64,000 nt of DNA, taken from the NCBI RefSeq assembly GCF_000344685.1, contig NW_006920419.1, positions 682,005-746,004 of the forward strand, in the 5' to 3' direction. A model generated the notes under the pieces. It saw nothing but the letters and a program-made list of their open reading frames with translations, was not told the DNA's origin and searched no databases. Within the stretch, counting starts at the first letter, position 1; every line of letters begins with the position of its first letter. Origin of the DNA: Gloeophyllum trabeum ATCC 11539 (Eukaryota; Basidiomycota; Agaricomycetes; Gloeophyllales; Gloeophyllaceae). The translations under genes and the position numbers were made by a program. Below, one piece after another: positions 23,632 through 34,355 of the stretch.

Positions 23632-26600
23632 TCATGATTTTGCCATCGACCCAAGGTTGTATCCGGGCGCAGCGACTGACGCGCTCGAAGGTGTTCTGCT
23701 ACTCAGAGCTAGCGGACTCAGAATACCCCTGCCAGGATTCTGTTTTGAGCCCGTTGCCCATAACGTGCCGCTCGGCGTGCCAGGGCCGGGCGTGACGGGG
23801 CGGGAGACAGCGGGGGTGTTGACTTGCGACCGGTTGTGCACCATATGGGCGCGGACGAGGTGGCCAGCGGCGAGCGCACTGATGAGCGACAGCTCGCCGG
23901 CCATGACAGCAGCGGCGATGATACGGGCCAAGCGCTGGGCGTTCTGGCCGGGGTCCGTAGGGTGGGCGCCCTTGATACCGAGCATTTCCAAGACGGCGCC
24001 TTGAGGACCCAAGACAGTACCACCGCCGACTGTGCCGACCTCGATACAAGGCATGGAGACAGTCATGAGAAGGTCCTCGCCATTGTTGACTCTGTCATGG
24101 AAAGCAATCAGCACGAAGAGCATCATATATCAGACCAGATCACTCACGGCTCCATGAGAGTCATGCACATGGAACTCTCGACGTTCTGCGCGGGGTCCTG
24201 GCCGGTAGCAAGGAAGATAGCCGTCAAGATGTTCGCCGCGTGCGCGTTGAAGCCACCAATGGAGCCCGCCATCGCCGAGCCGATGAGGTTCTTCTTCACA
24301 TTGACGTTCACCAGCGACTCGACGGTGGTCTTGAGCACGCTCTTGACGATTTTGCCGGGGATGACAGCTTCAGCGACGACGCTCTTGCCGCGGCCCTCGA
24401 TCCAGTTGATCGCAGCGGGCTTCTTGTCCGTGCAGTAGTTGCCCGACAGCGCGAGGACAATCATGTCCGGGAACTTCGCCTGCAGGACCTCGAGCGCTTT
24501 CTCGGTCCCCTTCGAGATCATATTCATACCCATCGCATCGCCGGTGGTAGTGGCAAAGCGGACGTAGAGCGTCCGGCCAGCCATCGCGCACTTGAGTCTC
24601 TGCAGCTTGGCGAAGCGCGACGTCGACTCGAAAGCCTCCTTCAGAATGGCGTTGCCCTCGTCCGAATCGATCCAAGCCTTGGCGCGCGCGGCCTCGGTGA
24701 TGCTCGGGAAGTCGATGGCAGGGCCACGGGTCATGGAGTCGTAGGTGACGACCGTCGTGACGCCTCCGCCGGCGTTCAGGGCCTTCGATCCGCGCGAAGT
24801 GGACGCGACGAGGGTGCCCTCAGCGGTAGCCATCGGGATCGGGTACAGTTCACCGTCGATCTTGAGCGGACCGGCGATACCGAGAGGAAGCGGGATGTAG
24901 CCAACGACGTTCTCGCAGCACGCGCCGTATACCTTCGAGTAGTCGTACTGAGACATGGGAATAATGGAGTGTTCCAGGGTTTTAGTCTTCGATGCACGAG
25001 CTGCAAACCAACACCATAAGCAACTCGATCACCACCAAGAGCGCCAACCAACTTACAGATCAAAGCCCGCCGAATAGCGACAGCCCGCTCCAAATCACCC
25101 AACACCTTCTCAAGCGCATATGCAGCAATCTTGCCCGCCTGGCACAGCTGAATAACTTCCTCGTCGTTCAACAGCGACAACGACACCGAAACGGGACGCG
25201 GGCCATTCTCAAAGATATCAATGCACTCCTGTAGCGAGCGCACGGTATCCCTCGACACCTCCGACACCTTCTTCACCTCACCAGGGCTTGACGGCGTGGA
25301 CGACTCGGACGAGCTGCTCGAGCTCGGGGCCGGCGGCAGCGCAGGCAACTGCTGCGGCCTCTCCCGCGCCTTCTCCAGCTTGCGATCAATGTCCTCCAGG
25401 CTGAGCGGCTGAGCACCGAGGTGCTCGGGCATGGGCGAGATGACGGCGGCAGCACTCGCAGACATGAACGGCGGCTGTGCAGCGGTCGAGCCCGACGTGA
25501 ACGCGAGGCCCTTGAGCAAGAACCCGTTCAAGGCGATGCTGACCGCGAGGATGGCCACGATCCACTTGCTCATGATCGGATCCGCGACGATGCCGGTCCA
25601 TGACTCCAAGAACTGCTCGACCTTCGCACTCGCGCCGCGAGTAGATGTGGGCGGGACGATGCGCACGTAGACGGGAGGCGCGACCTTGACGAGCAGGTCC
25701 TTCTCGACGGTGTCGAGCGCAGCGCTGTCGTTCGACAGCGGCGTAGCGTGCGCAACCGCAATGTCAGAAAGCACCTTCGAGATGACGGGGCTGGTGATAT
25801 CGACCTTGCGGACAGCGGGGATAGGCTGGTCGCCGTACACTCTGTTGTTATACCGAGCAGCCGCGGTCGCGGGCGCCAGAGTCGTGCACAAGTTCAAAAT
25901 ATGTAGCGTCAAGAATGACACGATCTGCACACGTATCATCAAAACCTCCTTCTATACCCTAACCGAAACATGAACACTCACCAAAAGCAGCTTGAGCCTT
26001 GCAACAGGGCTCTCCTCGTCCTCCTTCTGGGCCTCCAGGCCGGGACGCACACCCTGGTGCTGCTTGAGCATGCTGCCCTTGACACCAAGAATGGCAGCGG
26101 TAAGGCGCTCGCGGAAGCTCATGTTCTTGCTGGTAATCGGGATGGGCTCCTCGTCATCATCATCGTCGACAGCAGCGGAGCCCTTTGGCTTGCGCGTAGC
26201 CTTTGCGTACTGCTGAGCCAGCGTCCGCGCGATATACCTGAAGCGCTTGATGCGGCGGACCTATTATAGAGGGAAGACACTTGTCAGTACCATCGTTCGC
26301 AGCATATATCGAGCACAACACAAAGCGTAAAGCAGACGTAAACACGAAAGAGGAAAGGTCGCTCGGGGAAGGGACTAGGGTCCAATGACCGGTCACGTGC
26401 CGTCCCCATCTGCTTCTGGCCTTCGCACATGATAAACTGGCCTTCGACCAGAGTCAAACTGACACTGCCCGCACCCCATATCTACTCCCAAAGCATCCAT
26501 GCCTGGGATCACCTCTGAACGCCCACCACCCCACCGTCCCATCTGGCATCCGACGCAGAAAGCGGCAGCCAGCGATGGAGCAAGCCCAGTACAGAAAAAA

Positions 26601-28106
26601 GAAAAGATCCGAAAGATAACCAGACAATGACCACCAGACCCGAAACCCGGACAAAAACGGAACTCGCACTCACCTCAACCATGACACCGAGCACCGCGAC
26701 GTAGAACGTGCTCAGCACCACACAGTCTACAGTCAGCAGAACCGCAGCGAGCGCGCAAAACTCCTTCAAGCCCCCGACACCGCTCCAGATCCCCCCACAC
26801 AGCACCGCAATCTCGAGCGCATAGTCCCTCAAGATCGAGTTGCCCACCGCGTCGTACGCCTCCATGATCACCTCGCTCGCGCTCTTCATCTGGCCCGCGC
26901 GGGGCGTCTGCATGCCCGAGCGCAGCGCGGGCGTGTCCGCGCCGCTTCTGCTGCCCGGGCTCGGCGCCTCGACGGGCTCCGTCACGTACCGGTTGCGGAA
27001 CACCGCCTTCGCGAGGCGCAAAGGCTTCTCGAAGCCGACAGTGCACACGACGAACGGCATCGCCTCGCTCAGGCTGACCGGGTCGAGCGGGATGCGCAGG
27101 TACGCGCAGATGCAGAGCGTGAGCACAAAGGACGTGATGCCGCAGGAGAGCACGGCAGTCGTGAGCCAGAAGTTGGAGCCCAGCGCGCGGGAGCGCAGCA
27201 CGAGCCGGATGAAGGTGAGGTGCATGAGGACGTAGCCGAGGAGGACGAGCATGATGTCGAGCGAGTCCGCTTTCTGTTGAGGGCGAGGCGCATATAGTGA
27301 GTAAACGATGCATATAGGGCGAAGGGAGCCCATCTCACCTTGGTCAGCTCCCAGAAACGCATGACGAGCGCGCGCAGGGCGTACGCGACCCACTTGCCGC
27401 TCTTCATCTGGCCAATATTCTCGGATTGCTGCTCCTCGACGTGGAAGCTGACGCCGTTGGCATCGCTCCCAAAGCTGGCGTGGTGCTTCAGCGCGGCGAC
27501 AAAGTCGTCGCGCGCACCGGGAGTGAACGACAGGGTAAGGATCGTCGAGCGGGGTTGGACGGTAACGGACGTGAAACACGCGGACGCATCGGCGGTGCCG
27601 TTGAGCGCGCTGGGCGAGCACAGCGCGGGGTACTTGTAGCCGGAGAGGGACGGGAACTGGTGCGTCAGGTGCGCGATGAGGTGGTTCACCGAGTTCTCCA
27701 CGAGGGCAGAGTCCACGGGCGCAGACTCTGACTTGGATGCCTGCGCGCAGCGTGAGCGTCTATGTTCTGCAACGTGTGATGACAGGCTGCTCACCTTCTT
27801 GGGCTTGCCAGCCGGCTTGGGCGCGTCCAGGGAGAAGACGATCTGCTGCAGCTCAAGGGCATCCACGCTCTCGTCGACGACTCCGCCCATCCATACGCTC
27901 TCCCCGACGCTGACCCACTCGCCCTCACGATAGAGAACGTTCGCCGGGCGGATTTCGGGCGCGGCGGACGGGGCGAGCCATGAGGAGTGCTTGATGACGG
28001 AGAGGAGCTGGAAGTAGGCGAGGGTGGTCGCGACGAAGAAGAAGACGATGGTCTCAATAGGGAGCGCGACGGCGTTCTTTGCGAGCGGGCGCAACAACGC
28101 GCGCAT
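23632..28106 (-). CDS. HMG1: HMG-CoA reductase with N-terminal membrane domain
   Basis: NADPH-dependent reduction of HMG-CoA to mevalonate, the committed step of sterol synthesis, at the ER membrane. About 1,250 residues in seven or so exons. The start at 28106 ([20 protein letters not shown]) leads into the first span, then a luminal loop (to about 27350), then a sterol-sensing-like multi-span block at 27275-26675 with [40 protein letters not shown] and [20 protein letters not shown] linker ([19 protein letters not shown]) and a last span ([20 protein letters not shown]) precede the catalytic part: [35 protein letters not shown] with the catalytic Glu; [68 protein letters not shown]; and [13 protein letters not shown] with the catalytic His. 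All active-site residues are present. The tail after the His is Ser/Pro-rich. Likely controlled by the SREBP encoded in this window. Confidence 0.94.
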
Positions 28107-30369
28107 GGTGGCGACTATTGGGACGGTTGGGGGAGATGCAGAGCCCTGGGCCTCGGTGCGTGCAGAATAAAAAGTGCTGTTTCACTGCGTGTGAGTGTGG
28201 GGATAGGGCGTATCAAATTAATGTCCCTCGCTGTCAGCGGAAACGTACGTGCCTTTTCTACTCCACTAGTGACGAATAGCGCGTAGAATACGAATAAAAA
28301 TACGGGCAGCCCTTCAGCAGACACGACGCGAAACAGAGCAGACAGGAGAGAACAGCGAATTGTGTTTTAGCAGTCGAACCATTTTATCTCTACTCTGCGC
28401 CCGTTACGGGCGGCCGGGACCCCGGGCAGTCCCACTGACATAAGGCCCCGCAACGCGATTGGCTCTGCCATTTGTGGCGCCCCGCTTCCCCGCCAATCGC
28501 GTTTGCATTTCGCGCCGGGCACTCGCCGTCCATTCCTGTGTCGTCCTCCCTCGCCAATGCGGCCGCATCCTCGTTTCGACAGCCTCGGTGGTGCTACATA
28601 TACGCGCCGACACCGTTCCAAGCGTTCCACACGTCTGCGACCGTCTTCTCGTTTTCGCTCTGGATTGGAGGTGCCCCTCGCCCTCATTTCGCGGCCACAA
28701 TGACTGGCCTGTCTCGCCCCCGTAGCAACAAAAGAGCTTGTCTATTCTCCGACTGCCTGTTTTGTCCTAACCTGCTCATACGACTCTGTAACTTGTCTTG
28801 GGGTCTGTCTCATCCTTCCTCATCGCCTTTTGTTTATGCGGCCGCTAAGTCCGAGCTCCTTCCTGCCGAAAGCCAAAATACACAATACACGTCCCTCGTC
28901 ACTAGTCTCTGCGTTCTTCTATCTGAGGATCTTGAGCGTTGTCCTATGCACACGGAGGCCCAGCGGACCGATCGGAACCCGATGGCAGTCAAACATGTTT
29001 CTGCCTGCTGGCGAGCGGCCTGAGGGCATATAGCAGGACCGGGCTCGGCACCTGCATCATCGGAGGCATTCTTCACTAGCGCTGACGTCTGTACAGCACT
29101 ACTTGCCATCTCCGTACAAGGCGCTACCATAATGCCTTCCAGATCAGCGGCCCAGATAAGATAACAGGCCGTCGGAGGCAAATGCAATTGCAAGCCTGAC
29201 GCCGCCCGTATACGGCCACTGCTTCTGATGATCATGTCGGTCCCTGGGTGCGGCCTGCCAGGGTAAGCCGTCCTCTTGCCAGATGGCCGTTCCTTGCTGG
29301 GCGTCACCGGTGTCATAGGTACGATGCAGCACCTCATGTATTCCGGACTATCATAGCACAGTCATCCTGTACGTCGCTATTATGTATAGTACATTTTCTA
29401 TGAAACTATCTTAGCGCCCCTACACCCTGCCTATAGCGATTAGGCTGACGGCCGAATAAGCGACCCCTTCTAGTCCAGCTCTCGCGCCATGTGTCGCGAT
29501 AGTCTAGTTTCTACTCGCATATCTCTGACAGTGGCGAGGAGCACCGATGACAATTACTTGAACGTCCGAGTCTATGGAAGGATTTCATTCGCCCGACGCT
29601 GCTAATTTGAGAAGAGCCGGTCAGGATCAATGGCGAGACTCGATACAGGACCTCCGGACAACCATTCAACTCACAACCTAGGCCCCGTTCTATAGTGGAC
29701 CAACACATCCCTGACTGGAATGACACAACCTAGTAAACAAGCAACCCCAAGTTCCCATACGTCTTCCATGCAGTCAATCGGACGTTCCCCTCCTCCGCGC
29801 ACACACCTCCGAGTATCCCCAGCGCAGCTCTCTGGGGTCCCCGGCCTGCCATTCGTCGGTGCATCAAAGATATGTATGTATCGTATCACCTCTCGCGGTC
29901 CCGCGAGAGATAAGTAGCAAACACCAAACAGCCTCAGCCATCCTCTCAGGCGGCCGCACAATTGATCGCGCTGTACTGCCCCCGACCGTACAGTGTATGT
30001 TTTGGCTCAGAGTAGCTTGTTTCACTGTTACTCCATAAGCATGCTCCAGTGAGAAGAGTGCGGAAGAACAGGAAGCGCTGAAATCGATAGGTGAACGCTC
30101 CAGGCTGCACTCACCGGCACCGCTCCCTCCCATCCAACCCCGAGCTAACCGCACCAACCGCCACACACCAATACCCAGGACGTGCATCCATCAGCAAGAT
30201 CTCTACACCGAATCGCCCTCCGGAATTTCACCGCCCATTGGCAATTCCAGCACCTCGCCCGCCAATCGCGGTGCCTGGCCGTCGTAGCCACGATCAACAA
30301 TGAAAAATCTCAGGCCATAGTAGCACGATTCAGATTCAGGCAAGAGCGAAATGGGAAGGGCATCAACCC
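28107..30369. other. HMG-CoA reductase upstream region, no gene recognised
   Basis: 2.3 kb upstream of the HMG-CoA reductase start. It holds three CCAAT boxes (see 28454-28558). Frames such as 28472-29023 (+) and 28834-29337 (-) are long because of base composition but show no known domain, signal peptide or consistent splicing. From about 29.3 to 30.3 kb nothing convincing was seen. Confidence 0.45.
28454..28558. promoter_or_regulatory. CCAAT-box trio with inverted pair upstream of HMG1
   Basis: CGCGATTGGC (28454-28463) and GCCAATCGCG (28492-28501) form a perfect inverted pair, and a third CCAAT lies at 28554-28558, about 350-450 bases before the HMG-CoA reductase ATG. CCAAT is the binding site of the HAP/NF-Y complex, a usual partner of SREBP at sterol genes. 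Function here is inference. Confidence 0.4.
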
Positions 30370-31205
30370 TGGCGGTCCCGAGCCCTCCCCGCTCGCGGGA
30401 ACGCGCACGCCCGATCCGCTGTGTGGACAGCCATCGTGCGTCGGGTATTGATGCACTGGCAGGCCACCACCCGATGCCTGCGTCTGCATCGTCCTGGAGC
30501 GCTCGTCTCCTAACCTAACCTGAATGCCGCTCGGCCTTGAAGTCTGCGGCCCCGGACGAGAAGGCGCATTAGCAGCGCCATCGCCGCGTCCAAGTCCTTC
30601 CGAGTCCCGAGCCAGCGCTCGTACCTGGCGATGCCCATCCCTTCGTCAGCCACGACGGCCCGAGCCCTTCCCGCATACGGGAAAGCGGTCGCCCACTCCG
30701 CTGTGTAGCCATCTTGCGTTGGTAGTGACGCGGGCTGCCACCTACTCCTTGCCTCGCGCCGTCTTGGGAGCCCCGTCTCCTAACCTGCTCTCAATCAAAT
30801 CCGCTCGGACAAGTCTCGGGCCTCGGACAGGACCACCTTAGCGGCGCCGTCTCCGTGTCGAAGTCCTTCGAAGTCCCGAGCCAGCACGTTCGTACCTGAT
30901 ATTGCTCATCGATGCATACCTTCGCCAGCCTTAGGAAGACCAGAGCGGGCCCGAGCCCCACCCGCGAACCTCCCGCTTGCATGCGCATACGGGGCCGCTG
31001 GATAGCCATCTTGCGTTGGGCAATGATGCAGGCAACCACCTACTCCTCGCACTCCTGCCTTCGACGAATCATATTTGGGAGTCGCGTCTCCTAACCCGGA
31101 CTCAGCCAAGCAAGGGCGCATTAGCGGCGCCGGCCTCCCTCTTCTCCGCGTCGAAGTCCTTCGAAGTCCCGAGCCAGCTGCTCTGTGTGCCTGGCGATGC
31201 TCATC
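30370..31205. repeat. Three-copy diverged tandem repeat, unit about 270-295 bp
   Basis: Copies A (about 30370-30640), B (about 30641-30910) and C (about 30911-31205). Shared anchors recur in the same order: GTCTCCTAAC (30505, 30775, 31086), a GCATTAGCAGCGCC/TTAGCGGCGCC block, then AGTCCTTCGAAGTCCCGAGC (30862 and 31155, one change at 30593), then a CCTGGCGATGC-like end. B and C also share GCCATCTTGCGTTG. Copies are clearly diverged and contain no conserved reading frame. The nature of the unit is unknown. Confidence 0.7.
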
Positions 31206-33429
31206 CCGCTACGCTCCCCGCGTCCCAGCCCGAACTTTGCACTTTCGTCAGCTTTTCCTCCATCAGGCATCGGTCCCGAGCCAGATGTGCGGCAATTTTC
31301 TTACTGACCGTGTGCAACCTCCGAGACACTCGTCTCCGAAGATAAATATATCCCGATGCATGGAACGGTGCGATGGCCGTCTTGCGCCCCGGATCCTCGT
31401 GTCTGCGAACTCGACTGAACCCTAAGTCTTCACCAGTGAGTAAGTTGCAACTGGAGTTCCGAACACCAACACGGCAATGGTGGGTGTCGACATGCCGTGC
31501 TTTCGCGGGAGCAGCAGGACAAATGCGTGGAGGCTCGAAACGTACTGTCGTACAGTACTTAGTGGATCCCGAAATTTGATTTTGCACGCCATCTGGTCTC
31601 CCTGAAAAGAAGAACCTTGGTGGCGCCCCCTATGTGTCTCTGAGGGTGCGTGTACACTGCACTGGATATCTGCCTGTGGGGGGTGGGGCGATGAAGGTGC
31701 GCTAAAGCGAGTAGTGGATGGCATGAGAGACCGGGAGCTGATCCAGGACTGTACAGCGGCGAAGCGCCTGCTGACCCCGCAGGAGCCGTTGACTCCCGCC
31801 CCAGGTGAGCGAATGGGGTTACACCACCGCGATGCGCTATAGCGACTCGAAAATGAGCCTATGGGCATATGCTACTAATGCATCCACTTCGGTTTAGCCT
31901 GCATTTTCTCATGGGTGCAAGGGCGGACATACGTACCCTTTTGCATAGAACATGTCGCGTGACATACTGCAGCATTACTCTGTCATCCTGTCAGGCGCTG
32001 AACCGCTCAGTGCAATATGAATATCTCACCAGATCACCACTTTCCATCCCCATTATCTACAGCGAGTATTCGTTGTTCCACACATCAGTCTAAGGCGTGC
32101 TGACAAGCCGCGAAGGATCCTGGCGTATCGTCCGGCAGTATCACTTACTTACCTGAGGCGGGAGTCGCGGGACAGAGCCCGAACCGTCCGCGCACATCCA
32201 ATCGGGAGATAATGACCAACTCGTTGCTAGATCCTTTCGAGTCATGATCGCACACGCGATTCATGCAGCGGTATGACTTCAATCTTGGCCCTTGGAGAGA
32301 GTAGTAGCACGCTAGACAAGTCGCGCAACATCGACATTTCCTGTGGTCGGTCAATTGCTGGCGAAGCCGAACCAATGAGAACAATGCCATCTGGTCACAA
32401 CATTTCAGCAGACTTACCGATCCGGGCACCTTCGTCGCGTTCCCGGCACACATGACGCAAACCCTGTGCGCGGGCCGCAACCGCAGGCTATTGGGACGAG
32501 ACGCAGATGGAGGAGTCCACCATACCGGACGTCTGGCCGAATACCTGGAGCAGTTGGAATACGGCTGAACTTCAATGTCCCCAGGTCTTCTCGTACGTAG
32601 TCCAGCTTCTGCGCATCCCCGCTGAGAACGTACCCGCGTATGGTACGCTAGAGGAATTCCTTTGGGTATCTGGAGTGGTTAAAGTTGCGAATTGCTGGTA
32701 AGTAACCCGTCAAGGCGACTTGATGATCATTTCGTCTTCTGCATGAGATTACGAATATCTCCAGGATGGCATCGAAGGTTATCCTCCATAGCAACCTCTC
32801 TCATCGAGCCTCGTCGCCTTACTTAGATTTTAGTTGGATTTGAGACGAGGCCCCGGTGGCAGTTGCCCTGGCGTCTTCACAAGAGCAGAAAGCGGGTGCA
32901 GTTTGGAAGACGAGACCCAGCGTATAACGGGATTCTCTGTTCCAGATGCGACACCTTCCCGAAATCTAGGCGTTCGAAATTCGAATGAGAGCTTCACAAT
33001 GTGTGGCCTCGGATGACATACATACATATAGTGAAGAACGAGTGCTAAGACCGTTCTCGGGCTGTAAGACGGCGTATATGAATGTCAAATGGCTTGTCTT
33101 TGAATCTCATAATTCTGTTCCAGTGATGTCGGGGGGAGGGGGAGGGCGTAAATTTCCTGCATACCGCTAACTGGATCAGCGCGTTTGAGGGGGAACGTCC
33201 GAGACTCGATATTAACATATCCATCTGCACCCCAATCAGCCGCTGCTGCATCGGGTCCTCTACCCGGACGGTGTCACTGCATGATTCCGGGAAAGCACCC
33301 GGTATGGTACATGGATTACTCATAGTAAGAGACGACAGCATGACCAATCGCATATCATAGTGTGGCGATGAGGCGGTAGCACAACAACAAGGAGGAAGGG
33401 GGAGAGGACGGCCAACATTCCGTACACGC
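31206..33429. other. Gene-poor region between tandem repeat and eL42
   Basis: No gene could be supported. A plus-strand frame at 32507-32701 (MEESTIPDVWPNTWSSW.., ending GVVKVANCW before a GTAAGTAAC donor) looks protein-like and may be an exon of an unrecognised gene, but I could not extend it. A minus-strand 148-residue frame at 31422-31868 has no recognisable content. A short palindromic sequence (ACGTACTGTCGTACAGTACT) is at about 31539-31558. Confidence 0.4.
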
Positions 33430-34073
33430 TCACTATCGATCGAGAGACGGCAAGGTTAGTAAAGGTATAGTATTGAGGCAAGCAGATACGCACGAAAGTA
33501 AGAGCAGCACCCTTCGTCTTCTTCTCACCACCCAACTCGAAGCTGAACGCGAGTCAGATAAATTTATCAGAAGATTAAGGAGAACGCACTGTTTGCATCG
33601 CTTGAGGGACAGCTGCATTTTGTACTTGCACACTGTGCATTCTAGCCGGAGCACGACCTTCTTCGTGGTCTTGGCCTGATGCACAATGGCTTGACTCAAG
33701 CTTACGCTTGCATAGAGTGAAACTACGCACCTTCTTGTGGAAGACAGGCTTCTTCTGACCACCATAACCCGTCTGCTTACGGTCGTAACGGCGCTTTCCC
33801 TGAGCGACCAGCGAATCCTTGCCCTTCTTGTACTGCGTCACCTTGTGGGGACTGCATCCACTAATCTGAGCATGCGATGAGAGTTGAGCAGATGAAGGAC
33901 GTACGTGTGCTTCCTGCAGTTCTTGCTAGCGCAGTCTATGCGGTCATCAGTATGTGCCTTGTACCAAACTCTGTGCTTTCAACTCACACGTCCGGCGTGT
34001 CCTGAGTGAACAGATATGTCAACGTTACATTGCGCAGGAATCATGCGTGGACTCACTTGGGAATGTTGACCAT
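33430..34073 (-). CDS. RPL42: 60S ribosomal protein eL42 (L44/L36A)
   Basis: Large-subunit ribosomal protein near the E site. Spliced product is about 106 residues, the family length: [100 protein letters not shown]. The four zinc-site cysteines (two near residues 12 and 17, two in LECTVC plus the later KRC) are present. Seven exons in 644 bases: tiny 5' exons as usual for ribosomal genes. The last intron (GTGCGT..CGATAG) separates the final Phe codon from an exon that supplies only the TGA stop at 33430-33432. Residue 56 is Pro (in KKPVF), the form known to be cycloheximide-sensitive in fungi. Confidence 0.95.
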
Positions 34074-34355
34074 CTTGACCGGACTGTGTCGAGTACGAGC
34101 TTGGCCGTCGCCGTGAGTAATATTGGACTATCACTGAGAATGCGCGGAGGCTGCCGGGCAGATACTGTACAGTCGTGACAAAGGTGTGACCTGTCACTGA
34201 CCTCAAAATCGCGACTTGAAGGTCAAAATCGAGTCAATATTCGCGTCTGGTATTCGCAGCTGAAATAGCACATGTAGAGTCTACAGATGTAGGTAGTAGC
34301 ACTGTGCCTGCGCTCAATATCTAGTGGGAACAGGAATCGCTTGTGGCGGTAGAGG

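Noticed and set aside
28472..29023. 183-residue plus-strand frame upstream of HMG-CoA reductase
   Set aside because: No family resemblance or consistent coding signal; lies in the likely promoter.
30524..30841. Open frames within the tandem repeat as genes
   Set aside because: The frames are not conserved between repeat copies and have no known domain.
33549..33567. GTCAGATAA and TTATC in an eL42 intron as iron GATA sites
   Set aside because: First base differs from ATCWGATAA, it lies inside a ribosomal protein intron, and it is a single occurrence.
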